DNA from: Cryptosporidium bovis
Taxonomy: Eukaryota; Apicomplexa; Conoidasida; Eucoccidiorida; Cryptosporidiidae
Length of the DNA: 64,000 nucleotides
Reading direction: 5' to 3'
Assembly: GCA_009768925.2 (NCBI GenBank)
Contig: VHIT02000053.1
Location: 149,806-213,805 of the forward strand
Shown here: piece by piece, positions 8,968-19,300 of the stretch
Position numbering within the stretch: position 1 is the stretch's first letter
Layout of the letters: each line of letters opens with the position of its first letter
Notes under the pieces: model-generated
Databases searched by the model: none
The model's input: only the letters and a program-made list of their open reading frames with translations
Told to the model about the DNA's origin: nothing
Translations under genes and position numbers: made by a program

Positions 8968-11118
8968 TCACCTTCTAAGTCTCCTTTGAAATCTCCTGGG
9001 ACTTGTTGTGTTTCCTGTTCCATTAGAATCAATATTCGCTCCATGCTCACTCAAGCCTTCATCAGAACACTTAGCACTTGAAAATGAACTGCAACCAATA
9101 GGAACCTCAGTTGCCTCTTCTGTGTTATTTGCCGAACTCGTATAATCTGAAGGGTCTGTATTGCAACCAGCATTTCCACTGGCTGATAATAAATCATCCT
9201 CAACTTCATCTGGTGACATTTGAATATTGGTTGTAGGTTGTGATACTAAATGCAAGTGGGATTCATTTCCACCTATTGAAGATAAACTACCAGCAACAAG
9301 ATCAGGCCCACATAAAATGGCAATTTCACCACTCTTATCATCGAAAGTCTTCTCGGCCTCGATTTTAACAAGGTCCTTACAATCGTCTGACCTACACGTG
9401 ACAATCTTCTCAACACTAGATAACCCCTTGTCTAATTTTCCTGATGCTTCAGTTAGAACCTCCGATTCTGTTGAAGCACTAAGTTCTGAATCATAAATAG
9501 AAGTTTCTGTATCAAATGGATCACTAATAACACTACTTGAGTCACATTCACTATCATTAACCACAGATGTATGAGAGGCTGAACCATACGGATTGTCACA
9601 TTCATCTCTATCTCCTCTTCTTCTGCCCTTACAACCTGTTTTGTTTGTATATCTTTGAGATCTCCTCTTCGAGGTCCTTCTGACTAACTTTGAAACAACT
9701 GACCTCTTTGTATATCTCTTATTTCTCATTCTAACTAAAGTTTTTTTCTTAGAAGGAACGTTTTCTACTCTCTCAAACTCCAAGGAAGAATCATAGTCCG
9801 AAACGAAAGGTGAAGTAACCGAAATATGTTTTTCAGCAGAAAAATCTGGCTGCATATCTAGATCTGTTACTCCAGTGGAAGAACTACTTCCAGTGGCTCT
9901 TTTAACAAAATCCACACTTTTTCCTTCACTGGTATCCTCACAACTAATGGCCTTTCCATCCTCATCGAAACAGAAATCTTTATTGCTCTTCCTTATGTTC
10001 TCAAAACAAAGTTTTAGATCCTTCTCAAGCCTTTCAATGTCCATTTGAATATCATTCATGCTCCATTCAATTATCAAAATTGATGTTTTTTTAATCTCAC
10101 AAGAATTGCAACCCCTAAAATCGTGATGAGTACATTCAGAGCTCTTAATCTTGTCAGAAAAAATTTTGCTTTCATCTTGCACTCTTCTAAAGAAATTTAT
10201 CTCCTCTCTTATTTCGTTGTAGGTCTTTAAATCACAATTTGCCCCAACGTCCAAATACGAAGGAGAAGGTTTAGGATGAGGGAAGCTTATATCACCCGGA
10301 AGATCGGAGTCTAGTAGTAGTGACAAAGAGTCTCTAGATGAAATCAAACCTTCTCTAACATTGTGAAAAAGGCGAAGCTTGGACCTAATATTTCTCTCAA
10401 AATTTTTTCCTTTTCTATATATTAAGCCAATAATCAATAGGTAATTATAAGTCATTAAATAACGATACATCTCTATAGATCCTAATATCTTAAATAGTGA
10501 ATCTGATGACCCCAAATCAGTGTCTATGGCTTTCGATACTTTTCCTCCATAATTGTCTGTATCCCATAACCCTTTATCACCAAGTCCCAACATGTCCAAA
10601 AAAGAATGATCAATTTTTGACTGAGACGAAATATCTATACCATAGTTGAAAACTGGATCCCAAAACATTATAACCACTTCAAGCAATAATTCCACAAGTT
10701 TCACTTGTTCTTTTATTAAATTTAATACTGCTTCAACTATACCACCATCTGTTTTCACTCTGGTGACTTTATTCATTAAAAGCGAAGAGTACTTGTTATT
10801 GTACTTACAATCCCTCTCGGACTTCATCCTCGTTTGAGAAATTAATTTATATAAGGACTTTTTCATCCTAGATACTTTCTTACTCTTCTCTAATAATCCT
10901 TTTTTATATGTAGTCAACACACTCATACGATTTACATTCACCTCCGCAAGTGATATTGGGCATAACAGTACACTATTATTACCTAAAAACACACTGGTTT
11001 TACATAAATTGCGACCATTCTTTAAAAATTCCACATCTAAAACCAATATGATCAGCGTTGCCAAGAAATAGAACAGGGAAAAACGTTCCACCAAAGAGTA
11101 TCGGCCCCATCTAAACAT
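8968..11118 (-). CDS. Secreted or membrane-anchored uncharacterised protein
   Basis: The 716-residue product starts at ATG 11118. A strong hydrophobic segment at residues 14-29 (LFYFLATLIILVLDVE) follows a short basic N-region, so a signal peptide or signal anchor is likely. Residues about 60-130 are basic and helical; residues 130-280 hold hydrophobic helices (VKLVELLLEVVIMFW) that may be membrane-associated. The middle contains a CTHHDFRGCNSC cluster and helical stretches. A basic Arg/Lys block lies near residues 465-505. The C-terminal 200 residues are acidic and serine-rich, ending in an abrupt basic tail (SPRRFQRRLRR). I do not recognise the family; it resembles other lineage-specific secretory-pathway proteins of Cryptosporidium only in general style. 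Confidence 0.8.
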   Translation of the reverse strand: MFRWGRYSLVERFSLFYFLATLIILVLDVEFLKNGRNLCKTSVFLGNNSVLLCPISLAEVNVNRMSVLTTYKKGLLEKSKKVSRMKKSLYKLISQTRMKSERDCKYNNKYSSLLMNKVTRVKTDGGIVEAVLNLIKEQVKLVELLLEVVIMFWDPVFNYGIDISSQSKIDHSFLDMLGLGDKGLWDTDNYGGKVSKAIDTDLGSSDSLFKILGSIEMYRYLMTYNYLLIIGLIYRKGKNFERNIRSKLRLFHNVREGLISSRDSLSLLLDSDLPGDISFPHPKPSPSYLDVGANCDLKTYNEIREEINFFRRVQDESKIFSDKIKSSECTHHDFRGCNSCEIKKTSILIIEWSMNDIQMDIERLEKDLKLCFENIRKSNKDFCFDEDGKAISCEDTSEGKSVDFVKRATGSSSSTGVTDLDMQPDFSAEKHISVTSPFVSDYDSSLEFERVENVPSKKKTLVRMRNKRYTKRSVVSKLVRRTSKRRSQRYTNKTGCKGRRRGDRDECDNPYGSASHTSVVNDSECDSSSVISDPFDTETSIYDSELSASTESEVLTEASGKLDKGLSSVEKIVTCRSDDCKDLVKIEAEKTFDDKSGEIAILCGPDLVAGSLSSIGGNESHLHLVSQPTTNIQMSPDEVEDDLLSASGNAGCNTDPSDYTSSANNTEEATEVPIGCSSFSSAKCSDEGLSEHGANIDSNGTGNTTSPRRFQRRLRR

Positions 11119-11955
11119 TTCGTGATTGCATCTTCAAACTTATAGTTAATCTGCTTTGTCTCAGTAGTTACATCACTAAGCAGAACCCTGTTACATAAGA
11201 CCGTTATTTCCCATACAATAAATATCGCAATAGTTTCCTCAACTATTTCTCCTGACGGAGTAATTCCATTCAACTATCTTCTCCGCCTTATCTGAAGAAA
11301 AAACAACTTATTTCTTTTTTTACCTTGATTTTGCGTTTTCACCACTTTTCCTATCTTTTTCCCCTATATCTTTTCTACCTTCAATCATATATATAGTCAC
11401 CACTTTTTTACTATTCACATATTCCCGCTACGTCTCTCCTCACGACAAAAATAATAAATATATAATGGCTGGAGGACCAAGAGGAAGATACAATAAATAG
11501 TCGGAAAAAGTTGTTTTAATTAAGTAAAGGTGTTTGTGTCACTCACTATTCATTATTCGCTTGGATTTTTTCCTCGAACTTAAGTTGGTTCTTCTCCACT
11601 AAATTGTGAATATCCAACATTTCAAATATAGGTGGAGATAGAACAAGTACTAGCCTTATTTTTTCTTAACAATCACCACATTTTTCATGTAAGTGAGGGA
11701 ATTACCTGTGAGTCTCTTCAGTTCTCGCCCTTATTTTTCATCTTCTAAACAGCTTATTATCTTTATTACCTACCCTATTTGTGGAGAGCTTCACTTTCAA
11801 CAGAAGTGTTAATAGTTCAGTTTCCTGTGCATCCTTCTGTAGTGAGGCTTGGATGTCTACAGTATTATTGCCTTCCTAAGGTACTTGCTTGCGAACCTGG
11901 TACACCAATAGATGAAAGATCATGGCGCCAACAGTAACAACTGAACATTCCGTTA
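11119..11955. other. Gap with coding-like, splice-flanked segments
   Basis: On the plus strand an ATG at 11465 gives only 11 codons. A segment starting near 11632 (VEIEQVLALFFLNNHH) ends at a GTAAGT donor at 11689, with a matching CAG acceptor at 11752. A second segment, about 11753-11934, is open and less AT-rich. Phases of these segments do not agree, and the opposite strand is also partly open, so no gene is called. Confidence 0.25.
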
Positions 11956-12180
11956 ATGCACCTGAATATTGGCAAGGAATACAAGAAAGATTTTAGATCT
12001 TTGGTCGAAAAAACGAAACAAAAGTGAGCTTATAAGATTAATTGTTATTGTTATCAGCTTAGCACCTACACAATTTTGGGTTTGATTTATGGTCGTATCA
12101 AATATTTAGGTGGAGAATATAGACAAAATACTACAATCAAGGAATTGACAAGATTACATAAGGAAAAAATAACAGTTTAG
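11956..12180 (+). CDS. Candidate two-exon 61-residue protein
   Basis: Exon 1 (11956-12023) reads MHLNIGKEYKKDFRSLVEKT and stops at a GTGAGC donor at 12024. A 39-base intron with a CTTAG acceptor ending at 12062 restores phase. Exon 2 (12063-12180) encodes TYTILGLIYGRIKYLGGEYR and a basic helical end before TAG. The joined 61-residue product is basic and compact; its first helix loosely resembles small LYR-type mitochondrial proteins, but the motif itself is absent. The intron is very short and an alternative acceptor at 12057 would truncate the product. An upstream in-frame TAA at 11935 limits the start. It sits just 100 bases before MTQ2. Confidence 0.35.
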
Positions 12181-12280
12181 TTCGCTTTGGTAGACTTCTC
12201 GCATCGTTTTGTATATTATCAGTACTACAACTGGCTCCTCATGTAAAAAATTAATACAAAGAAATATGATATGAAATAAA

Positions 12281-13039
12281 ATGACTGTGGATTTAAGCTT
12301 TACAAAAAAGAATGACTGGGAACATGTTTACGAGCCTTCAGAAGATACATTTTTTATGGAAGACACTTTTGAGTTGGACAAAAAGTGTATTATCGAATCT
12401 AATCCTAACTTAATTTGTGAAGTTGGGTGCGGAAGTGGATACCTAACTAGTTGTCTACTTTCCATATTAAAAAGCGAGAATAAAAAAATGCCTCTTCCAT
12501 ATATGATAGATGTAAACATAAAAGCCCTGGAACTTTCCGAAAGGCTATTAAAACGTAATCATCCAGAAGTTCCCGTTGAATTTATTAGAATGAATTTGTT
12601 CTCGTCTTTAAAAAAGAATAAACCAAATGAATATCTTTTTAAGATAATCATATTTAATCCACCATATGTTCCAAGTGCCAATCATGACTTAATTAATGCT
12701 AATATAAGTATGGGAATAGATTGTTCTTGGTCAGGAGGTACCAACGGACTCTTTTATATAAGTTATTTCATTTTCGGCGATTTGAGACTTATAAGCAAAA
12801 GCGATAAAATTGTTTCAAATAACACAATTTTCAAGTGTCATGTTCCTATCCCCTGTATTGTGGATGTTCTACTCCCGAAAGGTATATGCTATTTGCTTTT
12901 AGAAGAAAGGAACAAGCCGAGATATGTTCTAGAATCTATTCACAAAGATCAAAGATATTTGGATTGGGATGTCAACATTATATCCGAAAAAAAAATCAGA
13001 TTTGAGCATTTGTATATACTGAAATTCTCTAGAAGTTAA
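12281..13039 (+). CDS. MTQ2: eRF1 glutamine methyltransferase catalytic subunit (MTQ2/N6AMT1/HemK2)
   Basis: This 252-residue class I SAM-dependent methyltransferase has the hallmarks of the N6AMT1/Mtq2 family, which methylates the GGQ glutamine of release factor eRF1 together with Trm112. The N-terminal YEPSEDTFF motif (17-25) is diagnostic. The SAM-binding loop is EVGCGSGYL (47-55), the acidic loop is DVNIKALE, and the catalytic NPPY motif at 126-129 is intact and followed by VPS. There is an extra hydrophilic segment around residues 165-190 (LISKSDKIVSNN) compared with the usual 210-residue enzymes. No intron is needed and the first ATG is used. Confidence 0.93.
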   Translation: MTVDLSFTKKNDWEHVYEPSEDTFFMEDTFELDKKCIIESNPNLICEVGCGSGYLTSCLLSILKSENKKMPLPYMIDVNIKALELSERLLKRNHPEVPVEFIRMNLFSSLKKNKPNEYLFKIIIFNPPYVPSANHDLINANISMGIDCSWSGGTNGLFYISYFIFGDLRLISKSDKIVSNNTIFKCHVPIPCIVDVLLPKGICYLLLEERNKPRYVLESIHKDQRYLDWDVNIISEKKIRFEHLYILKFSRS

Positions 13040-13221
13040 TTAACCACTACATTATAATTTCTTTACTCGTGAAATACACATAATGATTGTTTTTTATTTC
13101 ATTTACCAATAGCACTGAATTAACTTTAAAAACCCATATTCAAGGACAAAAATATAATTTCAATATTATTTAACTAACACCATAACAAAAATTCGTAAAA
13201 ACTCAAGCTCAAAATTTGTAC

Positions 13222-14237
13222 CTAAATATTACGATTATTGCTATCTACCTTTTTTCTAAGTTCAAGTTCTTTTTCGTGCAATTTCCAGTCTGTTTTCTGT
13301 AAAAATGCTGTCTTTGAAATATAACCATATTTCCTTTGCTTTTCCAACTGGGATTCCAAACCTGAAATTTGTCTGAACTCGGACCAATCAGATTGCGATT
13401 TTTGAATTGAATTGATTCCAGCATATTTTGTTATTTTTGAAACAATTTCATCTAAAGCTGCCATTCCTCCTGTGTTTCCGCCGCCATTATCTAAGGAATT
13501 AAGGATTTTCCTTGGTTTTTTTGTAGCTGTCCCAGATGATGATCCGTCAATACCAACTCTTTCTCTCAATACAAATGTTTCACCTGCATATCTCACTTTT
13601 TTATCAACATAACGAATACCTTTTTCATTCATACTACCTAATGCCTTCTCTACGAGCATCTTTGTATCATTTTCCATTTCATCGTTCATACTTCTACTAA
13701 TTCTCTTATATCTTGAAATATCAAACTCAACTGGATTCAGAAATACCTTTGATACCTTAATTTTTATTTTTGTTTATTATAATTAAAGATTAAATAGTTG
13801 TAGCAATAAAACTTACGCCTAAGTTAACATAATGAAGTAAATCATTCAAATTAGCATTCTTTTTCTCTCCGTAATCAAAGCTCTTCTTTTGAAATTCTAA
13901 CATGTAGTCATTCTTATTTACTGTACACCTTCTAGCACTAAACTCCTTTCTTACTTCATCCAATAACTCACTGTAAATTTTATCCACTTTTCGGTCTATT
14001 ATTGCTTCCTTAAAAGATAGTTTCTTTCTACAAGCTTTATTTTTTGCATCTGAAACTTCGTTTTGTTCATCGTCTGAAGAAGACCTAATCACAAGTTACA
14101 GTCATTACATAACTCCCGTGTAATTTTCGAAAAACAAATACAAATAAAACATACCCTTCTAGAGATACATCCGAGTTGTGGAAAGACTCGTCCTCCTCAT
14201 CGTCTGATAAAAATACTGCGTTGTTTATAGTTGTCAT
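13222..14237 (-). CDS. SWC5: BCNT-domain protein (Swc5/CFDP1), three exons
   Basis: Two separate frames belong to one gene. Exon 1 (14155-14237) starts MTTINNAVFLSDDEEDES and ends at a GTATGT donor. Exon 2 (13817-14084) begins after a TTAG acceptor, restores phase, and ends at GTAAGT. Exon 3 (13222-13755) follows a TTAAG acceptor. The joined CDS gives 294 residues. The acidic N-terminus and the C-terminal BCNT-C domain (SDWSEFRQISGLESQLE, then GYISKTAFLQKTDW) are the signature of Swc5/CFDP1, a subunit of SWR1-type remodellers that deposit H2A.Z in nuclear chromatin. Both intron phases agree with the frames. The gene converges with MTQ2 and is divergent to the V-ATPase e gene. Confidence 0.88.
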
Positions 14238-14626
14238 TTCACCCACACCAAGAAACTCCTTAAATGATGTTCCATCAGTTACCCAACAAAATCCCTTATT
14301 TTTTATATTACCACCTTTTCCCCTCGGTACAAAAAAAATAAAGCGAACAAATCCTTTTCAGACCTTTTGCCCGTAACGAATTAATTTCACTCACTTTTTT
14401 TTGTTCAAACTTGTTCCTGTTGCAAATTTTTCCCTCTGGAATTAAATCAAGCGGACCAAGGTAACAAATACTAATAAAAAATTGTGTTCGTTCCCGCCCA
14501 ATTGTTATTACAATAAATAAATATCTAATGGGCCCGTGAATTTAGATTAGGAAAAAATAAGTTGAACTGTTGTTATTTGTATTAATAATCTAAAGAATTT
14601 CGTTAGAAGTAAGGACATAGTACAGG
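14238..14626. promoter_or_regulatory. Divergent promoter region with E2F-like site
   Basis: This short region lies between the divergent Swc5 and V-ATPase e starts. TTCCCGCCC at 14491-14499 is an E2F-type core. Nothing else is evident. Confidence 0.4.
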
Positions 14627-15108
14627 ATGACTCCACCTTATGATAAAGCACTTTATGGTTCGATTATTTATGGTGTAATTGGAATTATCGCAGCCATTTC
14701 TTCTACAATATATTTCGGAATTAAAGGAAGCAAGAATCTTTCCAAATCTGAAACTGCAAAGTAAGTTTACCTAAATTCAAGTTTTACAGTTGCGGTAAAA
14801 TATGGAGTGTTTTGTTTCCTTACCCTTTCTTAAATTTCAATGATCACTTATTGAATTCAATCACCAAGTTTGACGAATTTCAACATTCTTTTTTTCATGA
14901 GAAACAAAATATTTAAACTCCATCTCCACATTTGCCCGATAAGTTATTCTTTACCTCAATACACTAACTACTTTTTTGTCCCATAAATAGAACATCGCTT
15001 GTTGTAGTTGCAATGATGACATTCTGCCTATGGATTATGTGGTTCTGTGTTTATTTATCACAGATGTTTCCATTAATTAATCCAATTCACAAAGCTGAAG
15101 AGCACTAG
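14627..15108 (+). CDS. VMA9: V-type proton ATPase subunit e, one intron
   Basis: Exon 1 (14627-14760) encodes MTPPYDKALYGSIIYGVIGI and a first membrane helix. A GTAAGT donor opens a 230-base intron (14761-14990) ending in AAATAG. Exon 2 (14991-15108) completes the split codon and encodes a second helix, VVVAMMTFCLWIMWFCVYLS, then QMFPLINPI. The two-helix plan and the QxxPLxxP ending match subunit e (Vma9/ATP6V0E) of the membrane V0 sector of the vacuolar proton pump. The product is 83 residues, the normal size for the family. The gene is too short to show as one long frame. Confidence 0.88.
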
Positions 15109-16346
15109 ACATTATAACTTATAGCACATATATACATATGTATTTTCTGAAAAAAAGTATATATAAGAGCAATAAATTTTTTTTCTGCACCTCTCTTTAA
15201 AATACAATAAAAAATTTGTATAACAATCCAAATATATTGTCAAACATAAGGACTAATCTAAATTAGGAACGAATAGTGAGCTTGTGATTTTATTCTTTAA
15301 ATGAATATGGACTTCTGGATTTCATCTCACTGTTTCCGAAGTAGTTATTGTGGTGTTTGCAGTTTCCGATGATAAATGCTCGAAATTTTTATAAATTAGC
15401 CGTCAATTTCAAGTTAATACTGTTTTATGACCCCCGTCTGCCTTTCTGCCAAGAATCTCGCTCAAAAACACAAATTAATATCAATACCACCTACAAAAGT
15501 CTTAACATTATACCTTGCAACCAATACGTCTTCTAATTATTCCTTTTTCTTCAAAGGTCAAACTTGTTACACTTATTTCTATTTATCATGTTTACACCAG
15601 TTTTATGTTTAAAAACCCATCTTCCTTTAATATTTAAACATACATATTATTTTCCGCTTGCTTTACATGAATTTTTCTTTTCTTTTGTTTATTTCATCCA
15701 CATGCATTTTTGTGCATGTACACCTATACCGGTGAAGCAATGTTTAAACATCATGCAAACAAGGAGGTTGGTTTGCAAGTCAAACTTGCTAATTCTACTA
15801 TTTGATGGTCGTTGAATAAATAATGAGTGAATACATGATAACCAATGTTTATGTTCTAAAATGGCGTTTGAAGGATGATATTCAGAAAAGTCACTTGAAA
15901 AATCGGGAGTTGAATAAGCAGGGTACTAACTGTGGTATGGTTAAAAACGTATAAAATTTGAGTAAATTATCAGAATTAAGAAGTATTTCAGGAACAAATA
16001 TTGTAATTATGGAAATAAAGTCTTTAAATTACCAATAACTAAAAGTGACCATTTAAAAATGCGAGCAGGCGGTATGTGTGGTAGCATTAAATAACTGAAG
16101 CCCCCCCACGTCTATGAATTAATAATTGGTATAACAAAATAACTAGTGCAATATATTTTTAATTTAACAAAATAATTAACAAAAATGCATTAATGCAATT
16201 TTTATTTTTTTCATATTAAAATAAATGTTAACATCGGGAAACTTCTCAGGGAAACCATATTTATTTTTTTGTTGTTTTTGTATAAGCTTCGAAAAGAAAC
16301 TAAAAGCAGGGTTATATAAAAGTGTGAAATATTTTAATAAAAAAAA
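15109..16346. other. Gene-free region
   Basis: The only ATG frames are about 60 codons long and without recognisable features. A paired TGCAT motif lies at 15700-15720 (CATGCATTTTTGTGCATGTA). A run of seven C occurs near 16102. Nothing else is called. Confidence 0.4.
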
Positions 16347-19300
16347 ATGGGTAACGGGAATATAGAGGAAACAGTATGCAATTTAATGAAACAATTAGAA
16401 ATTGGAAATGTTTCAGCAATAGAATCAACATTAAAAGGTATAGATCCTGAACTTGTTAAACACTCAATAAATAGATTTATCGACGAGGGTAGAAATGAAT
16501 TTGGTAGAGGAAGGTATTTAGAGGCAATTAATTCATTTTCACAGGCAATATCTGGATATAAGTTGCAACTGAACAGCAAAAAGCAAGAACTACAATATGA
16601 AAATAGTGAGAACAAGAAAAACGATAACATTAAGTTGGAACTTGCGAAACTACTTTCAAACAGATCTCAATGTTATATAAAACTGGGAGGTGAGGAGAAT
16701 TATATTAAAGCATTTGATGATGCAAAAGAATGTATATTATTAGACCCAAATTGGTCAAAGGGATGGTACAGAGCTGGTAAAGCACTTTACAATCTAAAGA
16801 TTTATGACAAAGCAATAATTGTATTTAAAGCCTCTTTAAAGAGGGAAAAAAAAGCATCAGAATCGATTAGTATCAATTCATCGATACAGGAAATTGAGAA
16901 ACTTATTGAGATATGCGAAAAAAAAGCCGACCACGATGCAGCAATTAGAAGAGTTACGGTAGATTACTCCAGATTTGAAGAAGCCATTAAGAAGTTAGAA
17001 GATGAGGAATTGAGAGAAAATACTAATTTTAATTCTGATCCAAACAATGCGACGGATAACAATAACATTATTAATTTACCAAATAACTTCAACACTTCCT
17101 TAGTTGGAAATAATAGTAGCAATCAAGGTGAAAGTTTTCAGCTTGAGCTTTCACCAGATTTAACAAAAGAGGAAATCGATAATATAAAAATGTCTTTTGG
17201 TGGATTATCTTTGAACGAAGAGAAAGATATGAAAAAGAAGGATTCATTAAAAAAATTAAACAAAATGGTTTTTAATACTAATTTAAAGAGCAAATTAACA
17301 ATAATTAATGGTGATTATGATGATACTATTAAGGGGGTTTCGAGGTTGGTTCAAATATCTTCAGAAATTCAATGGTTTAAACGCATAACTGAAAATTTTG
17401 TAGACAAGTCAAGTATTTACATGTGGGATTGGATTAAGGCTATTGAAATCGAAATAGAAAAAATAAATATGCATAAATTAAGTAATAGTACAACATTATT
17501 TATAGGTTCTGGTTCATTTTTATTCCCAATATATTTTTATAAAAATGTTAATAAAATTGATCACTTATTTACAATTACGCAAGCAAAATCAAATTCATCA
17601 TGTATATTTAGATTGTATAATAACATCTCAACAGTAAACAAAGTAAATATACTAAATTTAAATCCGTTCTCTCATGACTTTATGATTAATATCGAGTCCA
17701 GTTCATCATCTGACAACTCATTAAATAGTGAAGAGGCATCAGAAATAAATAACATTAATAATGATGATAAAATAATCAAACTGATACATGGAAATATACA
17801 AAATTTACCACAAGAATTTTGGAAAAAAATAAATCCAAGTACAATAATAATTGATCCTATTGTATTTGAGCCAGGATTACTAGGTTATGGTCTTATTTCA
17901 AATTTATTAAGTATTTATTGTGATAAAGATATAAAAAATAAGGTGTCAGTAAATCCAAGTAAAATTAAGGTTTATATTCAATTTGCGAATATAAATATTC
18001 CCAGTATAAAAATAGAAGAATATAATAACAAACAGAAGAGCAGCAATAACAATATCAGTTATCCAGAACTAAACTTAGATAAGTTAAATCAAGGTCTTTG
18101 GTCTCCGTATTGGGAGCCATTAAACATAAGTAAAGCAAAATATCATATTAGTTTTATTTCTGACAAGGTAGAACTTGGTATATTTCCACTAGAGAAAATT
18201 ATAAACGAGTGTAGTGTTGATTATTTTGAATTAAACCCAGAACTGAGCGAAAGTAACGATTTTTATTCAATAGATGAATTTACAACCACAAAAAATGATG
18301 ACATGAATGTTTATAAGGGTAAGATAGAGTATAATATTAAACCAAAGGAGTCAATAAATTCAATAGTACTGTCATACAAAGCAATCAAAGAAACAAGTGA
18401 ACATGGAAGTAAAAAAGAAATAATACTAATTGATACCTCCTCTGAATTAAACAATTATGAAAATGAGTCTGTTATACCTCCTGGAATACAGTGGATTGGT
18501 GGAATAATCACAAATAATAACAGCAATTCAGGGAAAATAAAGTTTGATTTTCAAATCGAAACCACAAGAATAGTAATAACTCCTGATATTGATCAAGTTA
18601 ATTCTAATAGAGATTTGAATAGTCCAAACAATGAGAATAACATAAACGTCCAAACAATACCAAATAAATTCACATGTTCACTACCACGTAGTGTAGTTGA
18701 ATATTTATGGGATATAAAATCAATAAATATGTGGTCAAAAGTATTAATAAATAAATACAAAATGTCAATTTGCACCAATACAAGTGGAAAAGTGTTCGAA
18801 GGTATAATAACATCAACTTCACCGGGATTTTTTATACCAATGACATTGTTATACATTAGTTCAAAATTGAATAGTTCAAGCAATAATAGTCTCTTTAATA
18901 CATGGAAAAAATCGGACGTTCACTTTACTTGTATTGAAAACCTTCCAAACCTTCAAAAATTGTACACTAAAGTATTAAAGGATAATATGTTTATATTACT
19001 TTCAGATACTGTAGAAAATGAGGTGCGTTCATTATACAATCATAATTTAAATGATTCAGTAAATAATAATAAATATAAAAACTGGAAACCAATAAGTAAT
19101 ATGAATATGAATGATGATGATGAATCTGTAAATAATATTGAAATGGAAAATGTTAAGTTTAAAAAGTGGGTATTAAGCGACTCTTCATCAAAGTATATAC
19201 TTAATAAAAAGCTAAATGAAAAATTAACATTTATAAATGGAGATGTAAGACAATTAATCCCACAAACATGTACAAGTATGACTAATATTTCTCAAAGTGG

